Position numbers and translations under genes: made by a program. Under the pieces are notes generated by a model. That model did no database searches, was not told the DNA's origin, and worked only from the letters and a program-made list of their open reading frames with translations. Positions 54,449 through 64,000 of a DNA stretch of 64,000 nt are shown here, one piece after another (position 1 is the stretch's first letter; each line of letters begins with the position of its first letter). Source of the DNA: Mycoplasmataceae bacterium (GTDB lineage: Bacteria; Bacillota_I; Bacilli_A; Mycoplasmatales; Mycoplasmoidaceae); assembly GCA_031265955.1 (NCBI GenBank), contig JAISBY010000010.1, forward strand, positions 1-64,000. The letters run 5' to 3'.

Positions 54449-57400
54449 ATGGATAAGTTCAAATTATTTTTCTCAAGAATTAGTCTATTGAACGAACAGC
54501 AATTTGATGAACTATCAAAGTATGCTAGCTTTGCTATAAAATTACCGACTAACCAAGTTGGTGCGCCCATTAAAACTACATTACATATTACGTTAAAAAA
54601 GTTATTACCAATAGATTTATTTTCAATCTTATTCAATAATATTCAGGAAACAAAAAATAAATTGGAAGTGCATTTCATTGGTAATCCAGTGGCTATTGAT
54701 ACTCAAGAATTAAGCAAATATATACAGTTTTTTTTAGAATATAAAAAGATTAATAATGTACTGGTTCATAACCTAGTAAAGAGACAATCACTTTCTATTT
54801 CTGATTCAGGGTTAATACTTATTACGTATGAAAGCAAGTCGGAATTACATGAATTTAAATTGATAGAAAAAGGATTGCTAGACTTTTTACATTCAATTAA
54901 TTTACACACAACAGGTTTTGATTATGAATTTAACCACGATCACAAAGAAATTGAAGCTATTAAAAAGGCCAAACAAGAGCAGATTTACGCTTCTTTAGCA
55001 CCAATAAATGCTGACGAAACACAATTGCGAAAAGTTACTATTTATAACCAAAATTTATTTAAGAATAAATTTAAAGATCCTATTACAAAATTATCTGAGA
55101 TTGTTTTTACCGGAGAAAATCAATACATTAATGTTACTGGAGAAATTTTTAAAGTTACGAATGACACATTGAAAAATGGCAACCAAAAATTTGTTTTTTA
55201 CATCACTGATTACGATGATTCGCTAGCTATTACTGTGTTTGTTGGCACCAGAAAAGCGACAAATTCCTGGGGGACAGATTCTAATTTACCGCTGTATTAC
55301 CTTAACAGCCTAAAAAAAGGTGATTGAATAAAATCTAGAATTAGAGTGGATCAAAATAAATTTACCAATAACGAAATACAAGGATTATCTAATTACATTG
55401 CTAAAGTTGAAACACCAAAGCAATTTAAACGAGATGATGATGAATTGGAAACAAGAATTGAATTACTGTCTCATACAAATATGTCCACATTAGATGGGCT
55501 AATAGATCCTGAAAAATTAATTCGACGTTCTAAAACATTTAATTGGAAAGGAATTGCTGTTGCCGACCGTTTTAATGTTCATGTTTATCCTGCATTAATG
55601 AATTTCGCTAATAAATTTAAGCAAAAGGTAATTTACGGAGTTGAATGTAATGTTATTAAAAAGAATGTTGATATCGTAACTAATCCGCGAAGCCAAAATT
55701 TAGATAATAGTGAATTTGTAATATTTGATATTGAAACAACTGGTTTGAATAATGAATTTGATGAAATAACTGAATTTGGAGCAATTAAAATTAAAAATGG
55801 TGTGATTGTAGAAGAAGTAGATTGATTTGCAAGTATTAGCAAACCATTGTCACAAAAGATTAAAGAAAAGACGCATATTACAGATGAAATGTTATCCGGG
55901 CAACCAGGCATTAAGGAACTTTTAGATAAAATTGTTAAATTTTTTGGTGATTCTATTTTGATTGCTCATAATGCTATCTCGTTTGATGTTCGCTTTATCA
56001 ACAAGAAATTACAACAAAACAACAGACCGGTATTGACAAATACAGTCATTGATACTTTGCAATTATCTTACGCTGTCAACACTCATCTTGTTAGACATAA
56101 TTTAGGAGTTGTATCGCGCGATCTAAAATTAAATTATGATGAATCTATTGCTCACCGAGCAAACTTTGATGCAAGAATTTTATATGAAGTTTGACAAGCG
56201 ATGTATCATAAATTAACTTTACAGAACATTCGTAATGTTGATGATATTAATAAAAAATTACAAAGTAATTATGTATACCGTAATCAATTTGGATATTTTA
56301 TTAATGTTTATGCAAAAAATCAACAAGGTATTAAAGATATTTATAAAATAGTGTCCAAATCTTGCACGGATGATCTATATAAATATCCAAGAGTTTATAT
56401 TGATGACATTAAAAACGAGCGTGATAATTTGATTATTGCTAACCACCCAACTGAAAGTGATGTTTGAGATATTGCCATAAACGGAACGGAAGATCAATTG
56501 GCCTTGGCTATGATGTTTTATGATTACATTTTTGTTGCACCAGTTAATAATTTGGCTCATTTAATAAATCGAGAAGACTTAACTGAAACAAATGTAAAGA
56601 AAGTAATAAAGAAAATCATAGAAACAGCTAGTAATTTAAACAAAAAGGTTATAGCAGTTAGTGACGCCTATTATCTAGATCCAAGCGATAAGATTGCCCA
56701 TGATGTTTATGTCCACACTAAACAAGGCGGAGGTGGAAATCATCGCTTGTTTCGTTATGGAGATAATAACAAAGTGATGCCTGATATGCATTTGAGAACA
56801 ACCAAAGAAATGTTGAATGAATTTGCCTTTTTAAAGGATGAACAATTAATTAAAGATATTGTTATTAATAATCCTAAATTATTTCTTGAGCAAACTTGTG
56901 ATGATATAAAACCAATTAAATCTGGAACATATCGTCCAAAAATGGGTGACGTTGCCACCAAATTGAGAGAGTTAGTTTCACAAGAAGTGCAAACAAGATA
57001 TGGAGTAAATGTTCCTCAACTAATTCTTGATAGGATTGAGCACGAATTGAAGATGATTATTGACAATGATTATTCAATCATTTATTGGATATGCTATTTG
57101 TTAGTTAAAGAAACTAAAAAAGCTGGATTTATTGTGGGTTCTCGTGGTTCTGTTGGCTCATCAATCGTTGCTTTCTTAACAGATATTTCTGAAGTGAATC
57201 CATTGAAACCGCATTATTATTGTGATAAATGTAAATTTGTCGATTTTAATGTATCTAATCATGCCGATGGTTTTGATCTACCGCAAAAAATATGCCCAAA
57301 ATGTGGTGGTACCATGTATGGTGATGGACATAACATACCATTTGAAACCTTTTTAGGTTTTCCTAAAGACCCAAAAATACCAGATATTGATTTGAATTTT

Positions 57401-58831
57401 CCAGGCGAATATCAACCTCTTGCCCACAATTACATCCGTAAAATGTTTGGCGAAAAGCATACATTTAGAGCTGGAACTATTTCTACAGTTGCTGAGAAAA
57501 CAGCTTTTGGTTGAGTGCGCAATTACTTTGAATTAACAAATCCAACTGATCCAATTAAGAATTCAACTGTGGAGTGGATTGCATCTAAATGTGTTGATGT
57601 TAAAAGAACAACAGGTCAACATCCTGGTGGAATTATTATCGTTCCCAAAGATTACGATATTTTAGATTTCACACCATACAATTTTCCTGCCGACAACAAA
57701 GAGATGAGCTGGTACACAACACATTTTGATTATGAAAAGATCCATGACAACTTGCTAAAATTTGACATTCTTGGGCATGAAGATCCATCCTCATTAAAAA
57801 TGTTGGAGAATATTACTGGAGTTAAGATTAAGGATATTTCATTCCATGATACTGAAGTCATTCAACTTTATTCATCAATTGAATCGTTGAAAATTGACCA
57901 TAATTTATTATTGGGTGAAAAAATCGGTTCGTTCGGTTTGCCAGAATTCGCTACACAATTCGTGAGAACAATGTTGTTAACTGCCCAACCAAAGTCATTC
58001 GCTGATTTGGTTAGAGTTTGTGGGTTGGCCCACGGAACAAATGTTTGAAAAAATAATGCCGAGGACTTAATTGTCAAACAAGGAATGAAACTTTCGGAAG
58101 TTATTACTTGTCGTGATGACGTTATTAACTATTTGATTCATGTTGGTATTGATAATGAAAATGCTTTTAAAATTATGGAATCAGTTCGTAAGGGCAAAGG
58201 TTTAACACCAGAATGGACAATTCTAATGCGCGAAAAGGGAGTTAGTGAATGATATATTAATTCATGTAATAAAATTAAATATTTATTCCCTAAAGCTCAC
58301 GCAACTGCTTATGTCATGATGTCATACCGAATTGCTTGATTTAAAATTCATCATCCGTTAGCTTTCTATGCAACTTACTTTACAATTCGACCTGATGTTA
58401 GTGATCTACCCACATTATTAAAAGGGCCTGATGCCATTAGAAGTAAATTGCATGATATCAAAACTAGATTGGCTGATTTTAAAACCAAGGGAACCGTTAA
58501 AGCTAAAGAAGAAGATTTAATACCTGTGTATGAATTAGCATTAGAAATGTTTGCAAGAGGATATTCATTTGCCAATATTAGTTTGCCTAAATCCGATGCT
58601 TTTAACTACATCATAGAAGGTAAAACTTTAATACCGCCATTCAAAGTTCTTGATGGGATGGGTGAATTAGCTGCCAACTCAATTGTTAACGCTCGTAATG
58701 AAAAACCTTTTACATCTAAAGCTGATTTAGTTGAAAGAACTAAAATTACTAAAACAATTCTAACTACACTTAATAATCTGGGCGTTACTGATTATCTTGA
58801 CGAAGATAATCAAATGAGTTTATTTAAGTAA
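54449..58831 (+). CDS. polC: DNA polymerase III alpha subunit, PolC type
   Basis: A 1460-residue replicative polymerase with its own 3'-5' exonuclease. Order: N-terminal domain, OB domain (about 220-320), PHP domain split by a DEDDh exonuclease (about 425-600; FDIETTGL, HNAISFDVRFI, HRANFDARIL), then the palm with GSRGSVGSS and PDIDLNFPGEYQ catalytic region, a Cys4 zinc-type segment (CDKCKF ... CPKCGG), and the thumb and fingers (GQHPGG). The PHP metal motif is eroded (ELLSHTNMS and VADRFN instead of HxH and DH). Length and layout are normal for mollicute PolC. Confidence 0.97.
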
Positions 58832-58853
58832 ACTAGAATGCACCGAATAATTA

Positions 58854-59558
58854 TTATGTTTTATTATGGTATTTGATATCAATAAAGTTTTTAAGTTTAT
58901 ATAACAATCATGCCACACCATAAAATATGGAAGCCAATACCAATATCACTAACGGAAATACAATGGGCCCGATAGTATGCCCACCATAAAAGTTAGGGTT
59001 AATAAAATCATAAGGAAACTTATCGGTCAAATACCCTACAATTAAACCCATTATTACATAAAGAATGGGATAAACAAGAGTATAAAGCAGACGAACACGG
59101 TTAATTTTCCCTGTTCCTAGTACTAAGAAATAAATAACTCACATCACGATAGGAGTGAGTAAATGTGTGAACAATACTTCACCACCACCGAATATACCGT
59201 TGCTTATTCATTGACCTTTCCAAATTGGAGACAATCATAAAGCAACAATAAAAAATGTCATAGTAATGTATAAACACAAACTAGTCATTACAACTTTGTT
59301 CCGAATGAATCTATCTAATTTAGTTAATTTAGGACATAAACACACTACGCATAGAAAAATCATTCAAATCCCGCAAAATAAATTAGTTTCATTGGTAAAA
59401 GCATAGAAAAAATTAAAACCAATTAAACCTTTATCGTGAATAGATGATACTACCCCATTAATCATAATGAATAATAATATTACGCCATAGATACTAGCAA
59501 AGAAACCGACTGCGATATCTTTCTTGGAGTGTGCTATTTTAGTCGTTTGTGTTATCAT
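58854..59558 (-). CDS. Pr6Pr / DUF1600-like membrane protein
   Basis: A 234-residue protein with about six hydrophobic helices. FNFFYAFTNETNLFCGIWMIF near the N-terminus and FTHLLTPIVMWVIYFLV in the middle fit the Pr6Pr-type family often annotated in mollicutes as DUF1600. Function is unknown. A TATAAT box lies 9 nt upstream of the ATG. It converges on polC with a 22-nt gap and lies downstream of the surface protein gene on the same strand, 96 nt away. Confidence 0.7.
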
Positions 59559-59567
59559 ACTAATAAA

Positions 59568-59573
59568 ATTATA
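59568..59573 (-). promoter_or_regulatory. -10 box of the Pr6Pr-like gene (leaderless type)
   Basis: TATAAT on the minus strand, 9 nt before the ATG at 59558, with no Shine-Dalgarno sequence. Confidence 0.55.
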
Positions 59574-59653
59574 GGAAAATCACACTATTTTCATAAACTT
59601 TATATGAAACTATTTTTAGATCAATAAATGATAACGTTTTGTTAGGATAAAAC

Positions 59654-61844
59654 TTATGGTACTACCGTTACATAAATATCAAAATATACGTAAAAATAAC
59701 CTGAGTATCAATAACGAAGTTTTCCATGAAATTCACCAGCCATTCTTACTGCAGTTAATTCTAATGTCACCACTCCTTGGTTTGATTGCAGAGTAGCAGT
59801 TACTGCTGTAGAATCAGGAAGTCATGCTCAGGTACCGGTAGTAAAAGTTTGATCTCCTATAGTGTTATATTTTACTGAACATGTTGAACCAATCGTCATG
59901 CCAAAATGTATACCATCGGTTGTTGCTGTTTCAGGTATAGCAGAATTATTAACATAACTAATACTGTATGGAGCACTAAGACTTTCTTGCATTACGATTG
60001 TCGTTTGGACAGTAGTTGTTTCATATTCACTGTACGAAAATGTGATTGACAAATTAAAATTTTTAGTTTTATTAATGGTTCCAGGAACTAAAATTTGCAT
60101 AGTATTTTGGTTTTGATTATAAATCGTAATATCACCATTATCATCATGGGTGTCGCCAGACAATTTTCATATTCCATATCTGTCAGTAGCAGGATTTGTA
60201 TTGTTGAATGTAAGCACATTCCCGTCTAGTCCCCCATACATACTTGTGCTTGGAGGGCCACTAATTATTGGTGTAGTAAGTGGAATAATATTTAATGTAA
60301 CAATCATTGTAGCAACCATTCCAATTGTACTAACGGTATATGTAATAGTAATTGTATGAATGCCAATTGTTGCAACATTAGTTCAATTTAACGTTCCGTT
60401 AGTGAATGTTACACCATTGCCAGTTCCAGTAGCACTCCATACTCCACCACTTGTAGCATTAGTATAGACGTGGCTACCATCTATTGTTTGGTGCCCATCT
60501 ATGTAATTTCGTCCGATAATTGGAGTAGTATCAAATGGCGCAACATCAAGCAAACATGTTGTTGAAATATTTGATTGTCTATTATCTGAAATAGTTATAG
60601 TTTTGTTACCTGCTGTTAAATTTGAAGAGGTTGCACCTAAAGTGAGCAAAAAATAATCTCCACTCACAGTCATTTGTGTAGTCAAACCAGTGGCCCCTGT
60701 AATTGTAAAATTATTAATAGTAGTAGTGGTTAAATAATTAATTGTCTGAACTTTAACCGTAGCATCAGAAGTAGTATTTCCAACTTGAAGACTGTTAGTT
60801 TGAACAATAGCTTGTAATTTTCTTGCTGGAGCAATAGACAAATCAAATTCTAATTCAGTATTATCAGAGCCAATAATTGTAATGTGGATCGGATCGTTTG
60901 ATACTAGCGAAGTGGTTTCCGTTAATGTTAAAATTACATTCTGGTCAGTCGCATCGCTAAATTGACCTGAAATTAGTGCTGTACTTACTGAAAAACTCAT
61001 TTCAGAAATTGGCGCATCATTTACTGCTGTAATTTTAATTACAGCAGTAGAATCAACATTATCAACTTGAAGATTGTTAGATTGTATTTCGAAATTATAA
61101 AATTTAGTGGCATCAACTTTTTGAATTACGAATGTTGTGATGGAAGTGAAATTTTCATAATTTAATTCAGCAGTTATTGTGTCAGGCAAAGCATTGTTTG
61201 TTAAAGTTAAAGTAAACATTGCTTGGTCATTAGTTGGAGGTGCTAACACTATGCTAACATATGCGCTAGCATCAGTGCCCGTTCCATTTTTCAATGTCAA
61301 ATTACTTGTACTAATATTCAATAAGTTAGCCCCGTTATAACCGTTAGCAGTTAGGGTGATTTGATTATCAACGCCTGTTCCTTTACCTATTTGCATTTTA
61401 CCAGTAGTCTCTAAATTAAATGCACTTCTTTCTTTTACCAAGAAATCGGTATATTTAGTATCTATACCAACAGTTATGGCAATTTGGTAAGTGCCAGCCA
61501 TAATTTCTTTATAAGTTTCTGGGATTGTTACAGTTAATGTACTAATTAATCCATTAGTTACTATTTGATCAATCTGAAATAACTGGTTACATTCAATTTC
61601 ATCTTTAAAAAAATTAATTTTAGGTTCAACTCAATTTGAAGTTAAAGATTCAGTAATTCTAATTTGCATTGAACTGTTAGGATCGTATTCCCTTAAGTTA
61701 TCATTGCTGATTTCTATATTAAAACTAATGTGATGAGTAACTGAATTATTGGCAAGGATATTAGTGCCAACTACTACGCCTGTCGCCCCCCCCCGTTGTT
61801 GCTATTGCTGCTACTGCAATAGCCAATTTGGTTTTTAAAGCCAT
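59654..61844 (-). CDS. large phase-variable surface protein F with beta-repeat domains, currently out of frame
   Basis: The ATG at 61844 opens MALKTKLAIAVAAIATTGG, a signal peptide interrupted by nine G on the coding strand (61794-61786). As sequenced it stops after about 28 codons; with eight G the frame runs on for about 729 residues. The body is Thr/Asn/Ser/Ile-rich with repeated beta-sandwich-like units of about 90 residues (LQVDNVDSTAVIKITAVNDA and LQVGNTTSDATVKVQTINY are related), like bacterial Ig-like surface repeats. GGGAG precedes the ATG. The promoter has a T17 spacer, so both transcription and translation may switch. OFF as sequenced. Confidence 0.78.
61786..61794. repeat. homopolymer C9 (G9 on coding strand), frame-breaking in surface protein F
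   Basis: Nine bases at codons 17-20 of the surface protein. Eight would restore the full frame. Confidence 0.87.
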
Positions 61845-61887
61845 TTTTATTTCTCCCATAGACAAATTAATAACAAATTATATTAAC

Positions 61888-61915
61888 AATATAAAAAAAA
61901 AAAAAAAAACAAGAA
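61888..61915 (-). promoter_or_regulatory. promoter of surface protein F with poly-T spacer
   Basis: On the minus strand TTCTTG (61915-61910) and TATATT (61893-61888) flank a run of 17 T (A17 on the plus strand, 61893-61909). The spacer is 16 nt, so each added or lost T changes promoter geometry directly. Confidence 0.62.
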
Positions 61916-61970
61916 TTGTGTAATGTACGCTTACTATTGAACGAAATTTATTTTTGAATTTTCATTCATT

Positions 61971-62044
61971 TGGAGCAGGTAATCGGAATCGAACCGACGA
62001 CCACAGCTTGGGAAGCTGTTGTTTTACCACTAAACCATACCTGC
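61971..62044 (-). tRNA. tRNA-Gly (anticodon CCC)
   Basis: A full cloverleaf on the minus strand: acceptor GCAGGTA / TACCTGC, D-arm GTTT-AGTGGTA-AAAC, anticodon stem ACAGC / GCTGT with loop TTCCCAA giving anticodon CCC, variable GGTC, T-arm GTCGG-TTCGATT-CCGAT, discriminator U and an encoded CCA. The U73 discriminator agrees with glycine identity. A CCC anticodon reads GGG, a rare codon in so AT-rich a genome. Confidence 0.9.
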
Positions 62045-62063
62045 AAAGTGGACAAGTATTATA

Positions 62064-62106
62064 TTAGCACTTTCTTATATTGATTGCTAATTTTTTGTTA
62101 TATAAT
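62064..62106 (+). promoter_or_regulatory. CIRCE operator (HrcA site) and -10 box upstream of dnaJ
   Basis: TTAGCACTT (62064-62072), nine bases, then GATTGCTAA (62082-62090) matches the CIRCE consensus TTAGCACTC-N9-GAGTGCTAA with two changes. TATAAT follows at 62101-62106, 10 nt before the dnaJ ATG. Repression of dnaJ-grpE by HrcA, relieved on heat stress, is expected. Confidence 0.82.
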
Positions 62107-62116
62107 CTTCCGCACT

Positions 62117-63304
62117 ATGGCAACAAAGCACGATTATTACGACATTCTTGGAATTAGTAAGCATGCAACTCAAGATGAAGTGAAAAGGGCATTTCGTCGT
62201 TTGGCGATGCAATATCACCCTGATCGTAACAAAGCAGCAGATGCTGAACAAAAATTTAAAGAAGTAAATGAGGCTTATGAAGTATTGAGCGATCAGAAAC
62301 GTCGTCAAACCTACGATCAGTTTGGACATGAAGGCTTAAATCAACAAGGATGATCAGGTGGCGGTAACCCATTTGACATATTTAACGAAATGTTCGGCGG
62401 TTCTGGTGGTGGAGTTAAATTCTCGTTTGGTGGTAATTCTGGAGGATTTGAAGATATTTTTAGCCAAGTATTTGGTGGAGGTTCAACAAGACGAAGAAGT
62501 GGTAAAAGGCAAAGCCAACAAATTTATGATTTAGACATAAATGCCAATTTAACCTTATCTTTTCTTGAAAGTGTACTTGGTGTTCAACGTAAAGTAAAGA
62601 TTAATATTAAGAAGCAATGTCCACACTGTAATGGTTCGGGCGCCGAATCTCCAAACGACATTAAAACTTGCCCTCGTTGTCGAGGGACTGGAGTGATTTC
62701 TACAAGACAACGTACCATTTTAGGCATTATGGAATCACAAGAATACTGCCCAGATTGTAATGGCACTGGCAAGATTATTACCAAACCTTGTTCACAATGT
62801 CATGGACGGAAGTATATAGAGCAAGAAGAGGAAATTGAACTTGATATTAAACCAGGAGTGGTAAACGGATCAATTTTACAATTTCAAGGCAAAGGTAATT
62901 CTTGAAACGGTAGTACAGGTGACTTAAATCTTAATCTTTATGTACAACCATCCAAAATATTCAAGCGTAAAGATAAAACCATTTATGCTAATGTCCTTGT
63001 GGACCCAATTGATGCCATTACGGGTGCTAGAATTAAAATACCAACACCCTATGGTATTAAAGAGATTGAAATGAAATCAAATACCGCTAATGGCGAAGAA
63101 ATTAATGTAAGTGGCTACGGTATTAAAAATACCAAACATAAATTGTTCGGTGGTTCAGCCAATGGTGATCTTGTTATAACCATTGTCTATGCAAGACCTA
63201 AAAAATATTCAAAAGTAGAAATCGATAAATTGAAATCTATGAATAATTCAATAAATCAAGATGTGGCTGAATTTGAAAAAATTGTAAGTAAGGAGATAAA
63301 CTAA
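62117..63304 (+). CDS. dnaJ: chaperone protein DnaJ
   Basis: A 395-residue Hsp40. The J domain ([33 protein letters not shown], with the HPD motif) is followed by a Gly/Phe-rich linker (62370-62500), four zinc-finger repeats ([32 protein letters not shown]; the last lacks the usual final GxG) and a C-terminal substrate-binding part. It stimulates DnaK ATPase and delivers unfolded clients. The start is set by the -10 box 10 nt upstream. grpE follows after 1 nt. Confidence 0.96.
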
Positions 63305-63305
63305 T

Positions 63306-63968
63306 ATGTCAAAACATGAACGTAAAAAACAATCTAATGAAATTAACGAAGAAACAAAGATTGATAATCAAAAAAGTAATGAAGTAAAAACGTCTAAAAC
63401 TAAAGAGCAATTAGAAATAGAAGAATTACTTAATAAAAATCAACAGCTAAGTGAAACCATTATTTCTAAAGATATTCACATTACTAAATTGCAAGATGAA
63501 ATTAATAAGATAAATCAGGATTATGTGAACAAAATTACAGAAAAAGCTAACGAAGCCAACATTACTTTAAAAGCCAAAATTGAAGAACTAACAAATAAAA
63601 CGAATCAAGAATTAGCCATTCACAAAAAATATGCTTTAGAAAATCAAGCGATTGAATTAATTAATATTGTTAATCAATTCGCTATGGCTTTGGATTACAA
63701 ACCGTCAGATCCCAATATTGCAAAATATCAGTCTGGATTTCAAATGTTTTTAACAATGTTTAAAAACCTTTTAACTAATTTAGGGATTAACGAAATTTTA
63801 GTTAAAGTTGGCGATGAATTTAATCCAGAAATTATGGAGTGTATTGAATTTATCCATTCTAATGATTTAGATAATAATAAAGTTGTGAAAGTTATTACCG
63901 GTGGGTATAAATTGTATGATCGATTAATTAAACCTGTCGTTGTTAATGTTGTTCGTAAAAAAAGTTAA
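63306..63968 (+). CDS. grpE: nucleotide exchange factor GrpE
   Basis: 220 residues. A long charged, coiled-coil N-terminal half (KTKEQLEIEELLNKNQQLSETI and following) is followed by the compact GrpE head: YALENQAIELINIVNQFAMALDY, GFQMFLTMFKNLLTNLGINEI, VGDEFNPEIMECIEFI and the closing VITGGYKLYDRLIKPVVVNV. It releases ADP from DnaK. It is coupled to dnaJ (1 nt gap) and so falls under the CIRCE operator. AAGGAGATAAACTAAT precedes the ATG. Confidence 0.95.
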   Translation: MSKHERKKQSNEINEETKIDNQKSNEVKTSKTKEQLEIEELLNKNQQLSETIISKDIHITKLQDEINKINQDYVNKITEKANEANITLKAKIEELTNKTNQELAIHKKYALENQAIELINIVNQFAMALDYKPSDPNIAKYQSGFQMFLTMFKNLLTNLGINEILVKVGDEFNPEIMECIEFIHSNDLDNNKVVKVITGGYKLYDRLIKPVVVNVVRKKS

Positions 63969-64000
63969 TAAAAACTACTTACGATAATCAGCTCAATGCT

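Noticed and set aside
63969-64000. Possible 3' end of a minus-strand gene at the right edge of the window
   Set aside because: Stops are visible on the minus strand (TAA at 63979-63981 and TAG at 63976-63978 in another frame), but only a few codons are available, so neither frame nor product can be supported.
1-64000. rRNA genes, CRISPR arrays, prophage or restriction-modification genes
   Set aside because: Both strands were scanned for their typical sequences and gene products; none was recognised in this window.

Overview
This window comes from a Mollicute (mycoplasma-like bacterium). The DNA is very AT-rich. UGA is read as tryptophan in essentially every gene, and most long genes are only continuous under translation table 4. 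Release factor RF1 is present (22018-23100). The sequence alone does not fix the species. The combination of an [FeFe] hydrogenase, a methionine gamma-lyase-like enzyme very similar in sequence style to those of trichomonads, and a BspA-type leucine-rich surface protein suggests a host-associated fermentative mollicute living near anaerobic eukaryotes; that last step is inference.

Layout. 178-5242: amino-sugar use (nagA-nagB, a second nagB, a GlcNAc/glucose-type PTS permease and a membrane protein with a C8 tract). 5530-6531: trpS. 6603-8100: a (CA)13 microsatellite and a BspA-like LRR protein. 8299-13682: nadK, a cysteine-less EIIB-like protein, degV, two SSB-like OB-fold genes, an editing-degenerate thrS and a degenerate HAD protein. 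13685-19744: tsaC followed by a BMP-type nucleoside/sugar ABC transporter. 19837-23474: M20 dipeptidase, prmC, prfA, rpmE. 23564-43794: an accessory region of surface proteins, a transposase-derived gene, a methionine gamma-lyase-like gene, an ABC exporter, a lipoprotein and a PAP2 phosphatase, dense in mutable homopolymer tracts. 43787-48632: an MBL hydrolase diverging from a three-subunit electron-bifurcating-type [FeFe] hydrogenase operon. 49333-58831: the classic tsf-pyrH-frr-uppS-cdsA-dxr-polC order. 58854-61844: a Pr6Pr-like membrane protein and a large phase-variable surface protein. 61971-63968: tRNA-Gly(CCC), a CIRCE operator, dnaJ and grpE.

The main biological theme is a set of contingency loci. 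In a genome this poor in G and C, runs of 7-10 G or C are conspicuous, and nearly all sit in or just upstream of surface or membrane genes. In four coding tracts an 8-base run gives an open frame. Two genes carry 8 (ON: 4649-5242 and 41348-42817) and three carry 9 and are out of frame by exactly one base (OFF: 24515-26048, 42831-43794, 59654-61844; 8 would restore each). Poly-A/T runs of 16-19 and a (CA)13 run lie in promoter regions of surface genes, so some loci appear to be controlled at both transcription and translation. Four surface genes also share a dyad-containing upstream element (TTCCACACACAAAGTGTTT or a close variant) placed 34-36 nt before a -10 box, which looks like a dedicated co-regulated promoter class.

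Metabolically, the hydrogenase (NADH plus ferredoxin to H2) would regenerate NAD+ during fermentation of sugars imported by the PTS, and NagA/NagB would feed GlcNAc-6-P into glycolysis as fructose-6-P. DXR implies a non-mevalonate isoprenoid route feeding UppS. Many housekeeping genes have a TATAAT box only 6-11 nt before the ATG and no Shine-Dalgarno sequence, pointing to leaderless mRNAs.
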